The translations under genes were made by a program, and so were the position numbers. The notes below the pieces were generated by a model. That model made no database searches, was not told where the DNA came from, and saw nothing but the letters and a program-made list of their open reading frames with translations. Shown one piece after another: positions 1-5,731 of a stretch of DNA of 40,168 nt (its first letter is position 1; every line of letters begins with the position of its first letter). The DNA comes from an uncultured Clostridia bacterium (GTDB lineage: Bacteria > Bacillota > Clostridia > Christensenellales > Pumilibacteraceae): NCBI GenBank assembly GCA_947175335.1, contig CAMWMF010000017.1, forward strand, positions 1 through 40,168, read 5' to 3'.

Positions 1-70
1 TTATTATGACCGCAACAATCGAAATAAAACTGCCTATGGTTTCGCGTATGTCGCGGAACGTTTTCAGCAT
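1..70 (-). CDS. ABC transporter permease, FtsX-like, N-terminal fragment (runs off the window)
   Basis: Only 23 codons are visible, beginning MLKTFRDIRETIGSFISIVA and running into a hydrophobic first membrane segment. This is the usual start of a MacB/FtsX-type permease. It follows the LolD/MacB-type ATPase gene on the same strand, so it is probably the membrane partner of that ATPase. An AAAGGAG sits at about 90-96, 19 nt upstream of this ATG. A TTG codon lies nearer but almost touches the Shine-Dalgarno site, so the exact start is uncertain. A repeat element separates it from the ATPase gene. Confidence 0.6.
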   Translation of the reverse strand, partial: MLKTFRDIRETIGSFISIVAVII

Positions 71-99
71 TATGTACTTAATGGGCAATCTCCTTTGTT

Positions 100-225
100 A
101 ATTCGGAATTAGGAATGCGGAATGCGGAATTGAAGGATTGCGCTATCGCGCCTTTCTTAAAATAATTAAAGCGCGCTTGCGCGCAAAACAATAATTCCTA
201 ATTCATAATTCCGAATTCCGAATTG
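100..225. repeat. MITE-like imperfect inverted repeat
   Basis: The left arm (about 100-131) is built of AATTCGGAATTAGGAAT-type units. The right arm (about 191-225) is nearly its reverse complement. The middle contains smaller GC-rich palindromes (around 140-152 and 170-184). The element fills the gap between the ABC ATPase gene and the permease gene of one operon. Related units recur at 1675-1706. It has no coding capacity, so it looks like a small non-autonomous palindromic repeat. Confidence 0.65.
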
Positions 226-228
226 GTT

Positions 229-978
229 TTACCATTCAATGTTTTCTATCGGCACGCGCTCGGCGTTGTATTCAACCTTTTCCACCTTGCCGCTGCGCAT
301 ATGTATGACCTTGTCCGCCATCGGCGCGATCGCGCTGTTGTGCGTTATCAGTATTACCGTTTTGTCGTACTTGCGATTGATATCTTCCAAAAGCTGCAAA
401 ACCATTTTGCCGGTCTTGTAGTCGAGCGCGCCCGTCGGCTCGTCGCATAATAAAAGTAACGGGTTCTTTGCAACCGCGCGCGCAATAGCCACGCGCTGCT
501 GCTCCCCGCCCGAAAGCTGACTGGGAAAGTTTTTGGCGCGCTCACTTAGCCCCACGCGTTCGAGCGTTTCTGCGGGATCGAGGTGATCGTCCACAACCGA
601 CGCGGCAAACTCCACGTTCTCCAGCGCGTTGAGGTTGGCTATAAGATTGTAGAACTGGAACACAAACCCGACCTTTTTGCGCCGATACAGCGTTAGCTGT
701 TTTTGCTTATACTCGGTTATGTCCTCGCCGTCCACTATAACGTTGCCGCTTGTCGCCGTGTCCATGCCGCCGAGTATGTTCAGCACCGTGGACTTGCCCG
801 CGCCCGACGCGCCGAGAACTACGACAAGCTCGCCACGCTCCACGGTAAAGTCCACGCCGTTAAGCGCGGGAATCTCCACCTCGCCAAGCTTGTAAATCTT
901 GCTGACGTTTTTAAACTCAATAAGATGCTCGCTAGCGGGCGGCGCAATCGTCGAATTATCTTTTGTGCGTTTTTTCAT
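229..978 (-). CDS. ABC transporter ATP-binding protein (LolD/MacB/FtsE type)
   Basis: This 249-residue protein powers an FtsX-type membrane complex that usually exports or extracts peptides, antibiotics or lipids. Walker A GASGAGKS is at about residues 56-63, the signature LSGGEQQR at about 155-162 and Walker B LLLLCDEP at about 174-181, followed by the H-loop in ILITHN. All are intact. The open frame continues further upstream, but the ATG at 978 overlaps the TetR stop codon as ATGA and begins MKKRTKDN, so it is the best start. The gene is coupled to the TetR gene and followed by the permease, giving a self-regulated exporter operon. The substrate cannot be read from the sequence. Confidence 0.9.
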   Translation of the reverse strand: MKKRTKDNSTIAPPASEHLIEFKNVSKIYKLGEVEIPALNGVDFTVERGELVVVLGASGAGKSTVLNILGGMDTATSGNVIVDGEDITEYKQKQLTLYRRKKVGFVFQFYNLIANLNALENVEFAASVVDDHLDPAETLERVGLSERAKNFPSQLSGGEQQRVAIARAVAKNPLLLLCDEPTGALDYKTGKMVLQLLEDINRKYDKTVILITHNSAIAPMADKVIHMRSGKVEKVEYNAERVPIENIEW

Positions 979-1490
979 TCTGTCCCGCCTCTGAACATTT
1001 TCGACGTGCGGTACTCGCCGTAATATGTGTACCACCGTTGTTTTAATTCGGCTTCGGGCATCAGCGCCGTCAGATCGTAAAGTATGCCGTCTATAAGATT
1101 GGAAAGCTGCCGCTCGCTGTCCGTCGCGTTGGAAATAGGCATGGCGTACACCGAGTCGGTTATAAAGTCGAAGTATACTTTGTCCTCGGAAGCAAACTCG
1201 TCCAGCGCGTAACGCACTGCCGCAAGCTTTTCCTCGCGGTCGGTGTTGTTTTTGAGTATTACGCCGATTTCCTGCCGCAAAAGCTCGAGCCGCTCGATGC
1301 TGAGTATGCGCACGATCTCGTCCTTGCTCGGAAAGTACACGTATACCGTCGCCTTGGAATACTTGGCTTCCTTGGCAAGCAAATTCATGTTCATTCCGTC
1401 GTACCCAAGCTCGACAAGCAAGCGGTCGGCGACCTCCAATAACGCTTTGCGGTGGTAACGCGTTGCCGCCGCCTTTTTCTCCTCTGACAT
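975..1490 (-). CDS. TetR/AcrR family transcriptional regulator
   Basis: This 171-residue protein has an N-terminal TetR helix-turn-helix at about residues 15-60, with the typical run NLLAKEAKYSKATVYVYFPS. The rest is a divergent helical ligand-binding domain. It is slightly shorter than the usual 190-200 residues. It starts with ATG after AGAGGTT and is preceded by a good promoter. Its stop overlaps the start of the ABC ATPase gene by 4 nt. It probably represses its own operon and responds to a substrate of the transporter. Confidence 0.88.
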   Translation of the reverse strand: MSEEKKAAATRYHRKALLEVADRLLVELGYDGMNMNLLAKEAKYSKATVYVYFPSKDEIVRILSIERLELLRQEIGVILKNNTDREEKLAAVRYALDEFASEDKVYFDFITDSVYAMPISNATDSERQLSNLIDGILYDLTALMPEAELKQRWYTYYGEYRTSKMFRGGTE

Positions 1491-1506
1491 AATAACCTCT
1501 GTTTAT

Positions 1507-1535
1507 ATTGTAACATGCACGCACCGTAAAGTCAA
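1507..1535 (-). promoter_or_regulatory. Promoter of the tetR-ABC operon
   Basis: On the minus strand, TTGACT (1530-1535) and TACAAT (1507-1512) are separated by 17 nt, about 17 nt upstream of the TetR start codon. This is close to the sigma-A consensus. Confidence 0.75.
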
Positions 1536-1539
1536 TAAA

Positions 1540-1567
1540 CCCCACCTCTTTTGAAAAAGAAGCGGGG
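1540..1567 (-). terminator. Probable terminator hairpin downstream of the YhhN gene
   Basis: The arms CCCC-a-C-c-TCTTT and AAAGA-a-G-c-GGGG form a stem with two mismatches and a short loop. On the minus strand it is followed only by a weak T run (TTTATT). It lies between the YhhN gene and the tetR promoter, where a terminator is expected. Confidence 0.45.
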
Positions 1568-1624
1568 TCGATAAGCATGCAAAAACAGTGACACTTTTAT
1601 TCTTTTGTCCTACGAAGCACCGAA

Positions 1625-1655
1625 GGTATTCTGAGCGTAGCGAAGAATCTCAGCC
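1625..1655. repeat. Short dispersed repeat fragment
   Basis: Read on the minus strand, this contains GATTCTTCGCTACGCTCAG, a short palindromic-type unit that I recognise from intergenic regions of gut Clostridia. It sits beside a second repeat fragment just downstream of the YhhN gene. No coding function is seen. Confidence 0.45.
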
Positions 1656-1674
1656 TTAATGCGGCTCCGCCGCC

Positions 1675-1706
1675 AAATTCTTAATTCTGCATTCTTAATT
1701 CCGCAT
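1675..1706. repeat. Single-arm copy of the AATTCGGAATTAGGAAT-type repeat
   Basis: Units of ATTCTTAATTCTGCATTC type match one arm of the inverted repeat at 100-225. The repeat overlaps the 3' end of the YhhN gene and supplies its last codons and stop. Confidence 0.55.
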
Positions 1707-2400
1707 CGCGCTTTGCAAGGTACACCGAAAACGCCAAAAGGCATTCGGCGGGATAGTACGTTGCAAGGCATAGCGAGCCGACGTATTTTTGGATTGAGGA
1801 GAACACGTTGAGCAGAAGCATTAGGTCGGAAAAGAAAAACAGCAGGCTGCCTATCATTATTATAAAGGTAAGCCACGAGCAATCTGCGGCAAAATTGCAT
1901 ATCGCCTTGCCCACCATCATGGAAATGACAATTGCGTAAACGATGCAGACGATTTCCATTGCAATATCGTCCGAAAAATCGAATATGGGCGCAAGCGTTA
2001 TGAACAGCACCGCCAAAAACGCTATGAACGCGCCGCACAAAAAGTCGACAAAGTTGAACTTGCGCAAAAAGCAATACGATACCAAAAACAACACATGCCC
2101 GAGGGCGAACAGCACCGCGCCGGCGATAAAGTGAATTTCAAGTATAACGTCGCCGAGCATTGCAAGGAACAGCCCCGCCACCATGACCGCGGGAAATTTA
2201 AAGCTGTCGTGCTTTGTCAAAATAAGGTATAAAAGATTGACTCCGCCCATAATTGCGAACGCAAGGCTTGTGACGACCTTGACGGAGAACGCGCCGTAAC
2301 GAATATACAGCCCGTTCAATATCATTATAAATAATACAAAAGCAAGATTGACCGCAAGAATGACGGTATTAATATCCAAGGGCTTTTTATTTTGCTCCAT
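1681..2400 (-). CDS. YhhN/TMEM86-family membrane protein (lysoplasmalogenase-like)
   Basis: This is a 239-residue, highly hydrophobic protein with about eight membrane segments. The family motif around GLFLAMLGDVILE (acidic residues in a helix) fits YhhN/TMEM86 proteins, whose animal members hydrolyse lysoplasmalogen; the bacterial function is less certain. The ATG at 2400 is chosen because GGAGG lies 5 nt upstream. A longer frame exists upstream but has no ribosome binding site. The last residues (AELRMQN) are encoded by a dispersed repeat, so the natural C-terminus appears to have been replaced or trimmed by repeat insertion. Confidence 0.75.
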   Translation of the reverse strand: MEQNKKPLDINTVILAVNLAFVLFIMILNGLYIRYGAFSVKVVTSLAFAIMGGVNLLYLILTKHDSFKFPAVMVAGLFLAMLGDVILEIHFIAGAVLFALGHVLFLVSYCFLRKFNFVDFLCGAFIAFLAVLFITLAPIFDFSDDIAMEIVCIVYAIVISMMVGKAICNFAADCSWLTFIIMIGSLLFFFSDLMLLLNVFSSIQKYVGSLCLATYYPAECLLAFSVYLAKRDAELRMQN

Positions 2401-2525
2401 AACAACCTCCCGAAAATAAAGTGACCTCTTGAATAATACCACCCTAACCGCTTATTGTCAACGAATTGCACAAAACGCTTTACTTTTTTAATCGCATACT
2501 ATATAATAAATCTGTTGTTAATATT

Positions 2526-2614
2526 GGAGGCGTATCGAAGCGGTCATAACGAGGCGGTCTTGAAAACCGTTTGGCGGCAACGTCACGGGGGTTCGAATCC
2601 CTCCGCCTCCGCCA
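2526..2614 (+). tRNA. tRNA-Ser (anticodon UGA)
   Basis: The 7-bp acceptor stem GGAGGCG pairs with CGCCTCC (2604-2610). A discriminator G and an encoded CCA end at 2614. The anticodon loop CTTGAAA places TGA at 2561-2563. A long variable arm, as in class II tRNAs, precedes the T arm GGGGGTTCGAATCCC. The length of 89 nt fits tRNA-Ser. An AT-rich accessory island begins directly downstream. Confidence 0.95.
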
Positions 2615-2621
2615 AAAATAA

Positions 2622-2663
2622 CCTAAAACGAACCCACACAAAGGAACGCTTTAGGTTTTTTAT
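2622..2663 (+). terminator. Rho-independent terminator after tRNA-Ser
   Basis: CCTAAAaCG (2622-2630) pairs with CGcTTTAGG (2647-2655) and is followed by a T-rich tract (TTTTTTATTAT). It ends the tRNA transcript. Confidence 0.75.
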
Positions 2664-2689
2664 TATAGCTGTAGAGAGATATAAATATA

Positions 2690-2869
2690 ATGATAAATGA
2701 AGAAAAAGAATATCAAGAATTTTTTGCAAAGGTCATAAAATCAAGTCATAATTTTGTAAACGATTATAAAAAATTGAGTCCACAAAATCAATTTAGATTT
2801 CAGCAAGATTTGAGATATCAAGCAACTTATAATATATTGTGTAGTTTGCTTTCTTTGTTTCGAAATTAA
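2690..2869 (+). CDS. Small orphan ORF, 59 residues, unknown
   Basis: An ATG at 2690 opens a 59-codon frame beginning MINEEKEYQEFFAKVIKSSH and ending LLSLFRN with TAA at 2867-2869. It is AT-rich and polar, with aromatic residues spaced as in a helical protein. It has no signal peptide and no motif I recognise. The upstream GAGAGAT is only a weak ribosome binding site and no clear promoter is seen, so it may be a remnant of a longer gene. Its base composition matches the following NTase/DUF262 genes rather than the rest of the window. Confidence 0.35.
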   Translation: MINEEKEYQEFFAKVIKSSHNFVNDYKKLSPQNQFRFQQDLRYQATYNILCSLLSLFRN

Positions 2870-3034
2870 ACTGTACCGTCACGCGGTGATATGCCCCTTA
2901 TTACCTTACAGCCCACTACTGCGATTCTCATTTCAAGTATACATGTAGTTTATAATTCTATTAAGATTACAAGTACATGACAATCAAATATCATCGTACA
3001 TTTTAAGTGTTTTGTTAATTCTATAATTACTTGC
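2870..3034. other. AT-rich spacer without recognised content
   Basis: I see no open frame, RNA gene or strong repeat between the small ORF and the NTase promoter. A minor hairpin (ACCGtcacgCGGT, about 2876-2888) is the only structure. Confidence 0.5.
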
Positions 3035-3063
3035 TTGACTAATTAAATAATTAGTATTATAAT
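3035..3063 (+). promoter_or_regulatory. Promoter of the NTase-DUF262 cassette, probably giving a leaderless mRNA
   Basis: TTGACT (3035-3040), a 17-nt spacer and TATAAT (3058-3063) form a near-perfect promoter. The start codon at 3073 is only 9 nt past the -10 box, so transcription should begin within about 3 nt of the ATG. There is no Shine-Dalgarno sequence between them. Confidence 0.8.
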
Positions 3064-3072
3064 GTAAAAACA

Positions 3073-3714
3073 ATGAGCAAAGAGACAATAAAAAAAGAAA
3101 ATTGTAAAAATTTAATAAGCAGTGACTTTTATAAAGATATCTTAGATAATAAGGAAGCAGAATACTTAATTGAAAAACACATATTACATAATATACCTTT
3201 TTATTTCAAAGATAATATGGACTTATTATTTAATATAAAAAAACAAATTGGCGAAAAATATAATGTATCTATAACAAATATATATTTAGTTGGATCAGGA
3301 CAATTGGGTTTTAGTTTAGCTCCCCAAAAGGAATATCGGGATTTCGTTCACATTGAATCAGATGTTTATAAGAAACGAAGTGATTTGGATTTTGCTATAA
3401 TATCTGAAAGGCTGTTTGGACAAATATGGGATGAGATTTGTGATTATAGATTAGGAGAGTTAGCCCATAATAAAGAGGAAAAAGAGTTGTTTCAAGCCTT
3501 TCAAAATTACCTTTTTAAAGGCTGGATACGACCGGATTTATTCCCATTTGATTTTCCTATGAAAAAGGATTGGTTTGAGTTTTTCAAACAATTTAATCCT
3601 TTGGTAAATAGACAGGTTAGTTGCGGGATTTTTCGCAATGAAACAAGTTTTTTAAAGCAGTATAGGCGCTCCATTAAGGAGTTAATTCAACTAATACGCA
3701 TGGAGGTATTATAA
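3073..3714 (+). CDS. Putative nucleotidyltransferase-fold protein paired with a DUF262 protein
   Basis: This is a 213-residue soluble protein. It carries YLVGSGQLGFS at about residues 71-81 and KRSDLDFAII at about 101-110. The G-S followed downstream by D-x-D (D104, D106) matches the signature of the nucleotidyltransferase superfamily, here with a longer gap than in minimal family members. A later acidic stretch (WIRPDLFPFDFP, about 151-162) could supply another metal ligand. It has no membrane segment. It is the first gene of a two-gene operon: its TAA overlaps the ATG of the DUF262 gene by one base. The substrate (a protein, a tRNA or a nucleotide) cannot be told. AT-rich composition and a position next to tRNA-Ser suggest horizontal acquisition, and a role in phage defence or as a toxin is inference. 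Confidence 0.7.
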   Translation: MSKETIKKENCKNLISSDFYKDILDNKEAEYLIEKHILHNIPFYFKDNMDLLFNIKKQIGEKYNVSITNIYLVGSGQLGFSLAPQKEYRDFVHIESDVYKKRSDLDFAIISERLFGQIWDEICDYRLGELAHNKEEKELFQAFQNYLFKGWIRPDLFPFDFPMKKDWFEFFKQFNPLVNRQVSCGIFRNETSFLKQYRRSIKELIQLIRMEVL

Positions 3715-4730
3715 TGAAAATGAACTGGTTACCTAACAATATGACTATACTAGATATTTATAATGAAATAAAACATGGTAAACTTACCACTCGTCCATAC
3801 TATCAAAGACGGTTAGTGTGGACAATAAAAGATAAAGAAATGTTTATTGAAACGATATTAAACGGATATCCATTCCCAGAGGTGTATTTTTGCCAAGGAG
3901 AAGTAGATATGACTTCTCTTACAACTAAAAAATTTGTAGTTGATGGGCAACAACGCCTTACAACCATTGTAGACTATATTGATGGAAAATTGCCCGTAAA
4001 GAAAATTCCATTATTTAATAATTTAAACAACGAGGAAAAGCAAAATTTTTTAAATTATAAGGTAATAGTAAGAGATTTAGAGCAAATAACAGAACCCGAT
4101 ATAAAGGATGTGTTTAATAGATTAAATAGAACGGATTATACATTAAATGCTATAGAACTTCTATATGCTCAATATCAAGGAGAGTATATTTCTACAGCAA
4201 AAAATATTGTCAATATAAATGAAAACTTCTTTGATAATCTTTTGGGAGAAAAATCAATCAGCCGCATGAATGATTTAGACTTTATTCTACAAATAATGAC
4301 TACCGTAGAAAATGGTATTTATTTTTCTGGATCTAAAGAGGTTGAAACATATGTAGCTCTTTATAATGATTATTATGAGAATAGTAATAAAATGGTACAT
4401 TTAGTTTCTAAAGCAATAGAAATATTTTTAAAATTGAATTTAAAAAAAGACTCTTTGTTTTTTAAAAAAGCCGCAAGTTACTCTCTTATTGTTGAACTAT
4501 GTCTTTTGAGAGAAAGGTTAGAAGAAATAAACATTGAATCATTAAAAGATAAATTATATGAATTTGAAAAATGCTTAATTGATAATAAGGAAAAAGATAT
4601 AGAAACAAATAAATATGCGCAATTCTATAATTATTTATACCAAGCTACTGCATCAAAAACGGCAAGAGATTTTAGAGGAAATATGATAAGAGAATTAATT
4701 ATTTCTCATATAGTCAGAAAAAAAGAATAA
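3714..4730 (+). CDS. DUF262 (ParB/GmrS-like) domain protein
   Basis: This 338-residue protein has an N-terminal DUF262 domain. It shows RPYYQRRLVW at about residues 27-36, VVDGQQRLTTI at about 75-85 (the DGQQR nucleotide-binding/catalytic motif) and FNRLNRTDYTLNAIELL at about 134-150. DUF262 is the GmrS half of GmrSD-type type IV restriction enzymes and is also found in SspE-like defence proteins. I see no DUF1524 HNH nuclease motif in the C-terminal helical region, so this is not a complete GmrSD. GGAGG lies 7 nt before the ATG. It is translationally coupled to the NTase gene and followed by a terminator. The pair probably acts as a unit. Confidence 0.85.
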   Translation: MKMNWLPNNMTILDIYNEIKHGKLTTRPYYQRRLVWTIKDKEMFIETILNGYPFPEVYFCQGEVDMTSLTTKKFVVDGQQRLTTIVDYIDGKLPVKKIPLFNNLNNEEKQNFLNYKVIVRDLEQITEPDIKDVFNRLNRTDYTLNAIELLYAQYQGEYISTAKNIVNINENFFDNLLGEKSISRMNDLDFILQIMTTVENGIYFSGSKEVETYVALYNDYYENSNKMVHLVSKAIEIFLKLNLKKDSLFFKKAASYSLIVELCLLRERLEEINIESLKDKLYEFEKCLIDNKEKDIETNKYAQFYNYLYQATASKTARDFRGNMIRELIISHIVRKKE

Positions 4731-4796
4731 CTTTTGACTAAAAATTCGAATATGTTTTTTAGTATAAGCGCACAATTACTACTCACCCATACCACA

Positions 4797-4836
4797 AGTT
4801 AAGCTAAGCTCTTCCAAAAGTTTAGCTTATTTTTTG
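4797..4836 (+). terminator. Terminator of the NTase-DUF262 operon
   Basis: TAAGCTAA (4800-4807) pairs with TTAGCTTA (4822-4829), followed by a T tract (to about 4835). Confidence 0.75.
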
Positions 4837-4854
4837 TTTGAATACAAAATAGCT

Positions 4855-5097
4855 TTAGTCCATATTCAAATTATCGTATAAAAATAGTTCCGAATTTAAG
4901 AACTCACTTACAGTCATTTCAAAACCGTCCGATATAGCAATAAGCGTTTTAAGATTAACGCCCTTGGCTTTACCCTTCATTATGCTTTTTACGGTATCAT
5001 GAGACAAACAAGCCAGTTGCTCTAATCGATATTGGGTTAATTTCTTTTCTTGTAATAATTCTTTAATTCTGATTGCAACCGCTTGACTAATATTCAT
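4855..5097 (-). CDS. XRE/Cro-type helix-turn-helix repressor
   Basis: This is an 80-residue protein starting MNISQAVAIRIKELL. The helix-turn-helix covers about residues 19-48 (LTQYRLEQLACLSHDTVKSI). It is a single-domain repressor. The frame extends 16 codons upstream to a TTG, but the ATG at 5097 has GAGG about 6 nt upstream, while the TTG has no such site. It is divergent from the lipoprotein gene at 5245. The shared intergenic region contains three copies of one palindrome, so it most likely represses both promoters. The AT-rich composition matches the island. Confidence 0.85.
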   Translation of the reverse strand: MNISQAVAIRIKELLQEKKLTQYRLEQLACLSHDTVKSIMKGKAKGVNLKTLIAISDGFEMTVSEFLNSELFLYDNLNMD

Positions 5098-5109
5098 ATC
5101 AAACCTCTT

Positions 5110-5125
5110 GGGTGAATTTTCACCT
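5110..5125. promoter_or_regulatory. Operator copy 1 (XRE leader)
   Basis: GGGTGAATTTTCACCT contains a perfect 14-bp palindrome (5111-5124). It lies in the 5' untranslated region of the XRE gene, directly upstream of its ribosome binding site. It shares the form GGGT(G/T)A-N4/5-TCACC with the other two copies. Confidence 0.65.
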
Positions 5126-5145
5126 TTAAGTTTAATATTATTCAA

Positions 5146-5174
5146 ATTTTATTTATGGGTTAAATATCACCCAA
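5146..5174 (-). promoter_or_regulatory. Candidate XRE gene promoter
   Basis: On the minus strand, TTGGGT (5169-5174) and TAAAAT (5146-5151) are 17 nt apart. The -35 element overlaps operator copy 2. It stands back to back with the lipoprotein promoter, whose -35 box starts 5 bp away. Confidence 0.45.
5157..5172. promoter_or_regulatory. Operator copy 2 (between divergent promoters)
   Basis: GGGTTAAATATCACCC is an imperfect palindrome. It lies just upstream of the -35 box of the lipoprotein promoter and overlaps the -35 region of the candidate XRE promoter, so one bound repressor could affect both. Confidence 0.7.
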
Positions 5175-5178
5175 ACGC

Positions 5179-5207
5179 TTGACTTATTGATAATCATAGG
5201 CTATAAT
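5179..5207 (+). promoter_or_regulatory. Promoter of the FxLYD lipoprotein gene
   Basis: TTGACT (5179-5184), a 17-nt spacer and TATAAT (5202-5207). It is bracketed by operator copies 2 and 3, the latter covering the expected transcription start. Confidence 0.8.
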
Positions 5208-5209
5208 AT

Positions 5210-5225
5210 GGGTTATAATTCACCC
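5210..5225. promoter_or_regulatory. Operator copy 3 (over the +1 of the lipoprotein gene)
   Basis: GGGTTATAATTCACCC starts 2 bp after the -10 box of the lipoprotein promoter. Binding here would block initiation. It is 53 bp from copy 2, and copy 2 is 47 bp from copy 1. Confidence 0.7.
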
Positions 5226-5244
5226 ATATTAGGAGTAAACTATT

Positions 5245-5625
5245 ATGAAAAAATTTATGGCTATACTGTGTACAATCATGATGATATTGTGCGTATCATT
5301 TGCGTTTGCCGGTTGCATAGACGATAAAGACGAAAAGCTATCGGTATCAAATGAAAATGTGTCTATTGATTATAATAATTTTCTTGGCTATTCCGTCAAG
5401 GTTACTGGTTCTATAACAAATACGACAGGTAAAGATTTATCATACATAAGCGTAGAATACAAAATATATGATAGTTCCAATGCTGTAATAGGGACAGCTT
5501 TAGCAAACGCAAACAGCATAGGAGCTGGCGAAACATGGAAATTTGAGGCAAGTTCTTTGGGCTGGTTTGACGAGCGTCCATCTACAGTAAAATTTTATAA
5601 AATTCAAACAATGAAAGAATTTTAA
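5245..5625 (+). CDS. FxLYD-domain lipoprotein
   Basis: This is a 126-residue secreted lipoprotein. The signal peptide ends in a lipobox, FAGC, with the lipidated Cys at residue 24. The mature part is a single FxLYD-like beta-sandwich (GYSVKVTGSITNTTGKDL through KFEASS), a fold used in many Gram-positive surface lipoproteins with no known enzymatic role. AGGAG lies 9 nt before the ATG. Its promoter is flanked by XRE operators, so the gene is probably silent until the repressor is relieved. A repressed lipoprotein next to an NTase/DUF262 cassette could be an unrelated island passenger or a surface-exclusion factor; the sequence does not decide. Confidence 0.8.
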   Translation: MKKFMAILCTIMMILCVSFAFAGCIDDKDEKLSVSNENVSIDYNNFLGYSVKVTGSITNTTGKDLSYISVEYKIYDSSNAVIGTALANANSIGAGETWKFEASSLGWFDERPSTVKFYKIQTMKEF

Positions 5626-5674
5626 AGTTCAATATCCAATTTAATCTTAATTAAATTGTAATCTTAACATACAA

Positions 5675-5705
5675 AAAGGAAGTCGGTTAAGTTCCGACTT
5701 CCTTT
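5675..5705. terminator. Bidirectional terminator between the lipoprotein gene and glgA
   Basis: AAAGGAAGTCGG (5675-5686) pairs perfectly with CCGACTTCCTTT (5694-5705) over 12 bp, with A/T tracts on both sides. It separates the two convergent genes and ends the long rha-glg run. Confidence 0.85.
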
Positions 5706-5731
5706 AAACGTTTATTGTGTTATTATTTATT

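Noticed and set aside
229-1578. A single 449-residue minus-strand protein
   Set aside because: The upstream 200 codons are an out-of-frame shadow of the TetR gene; the ATG at 978 overlapping the TetR stop is the real ABC ATPase start.
2455-2700. An 81-codon plus-strand open frame
   Set aside because: It runs through the tRNA-Ser gene and its terminator; the structural RNA explains the sequence.
3714-4730. A complete GmrSD-type restriction enzyme
   Set aside because: DUF262 motifs are clear but no H-x-x-P/HNH-type DUF1524 motif could be found in the C-terminal half.
2600-5730. An integrated element bounded by att sites at the tRNA-Ser 3' end
   Set aside because: I looked for a second copy of the tRNA 3' end (CCCTCCGCCTCC-like) downstream and for an integrase gene and found neither.
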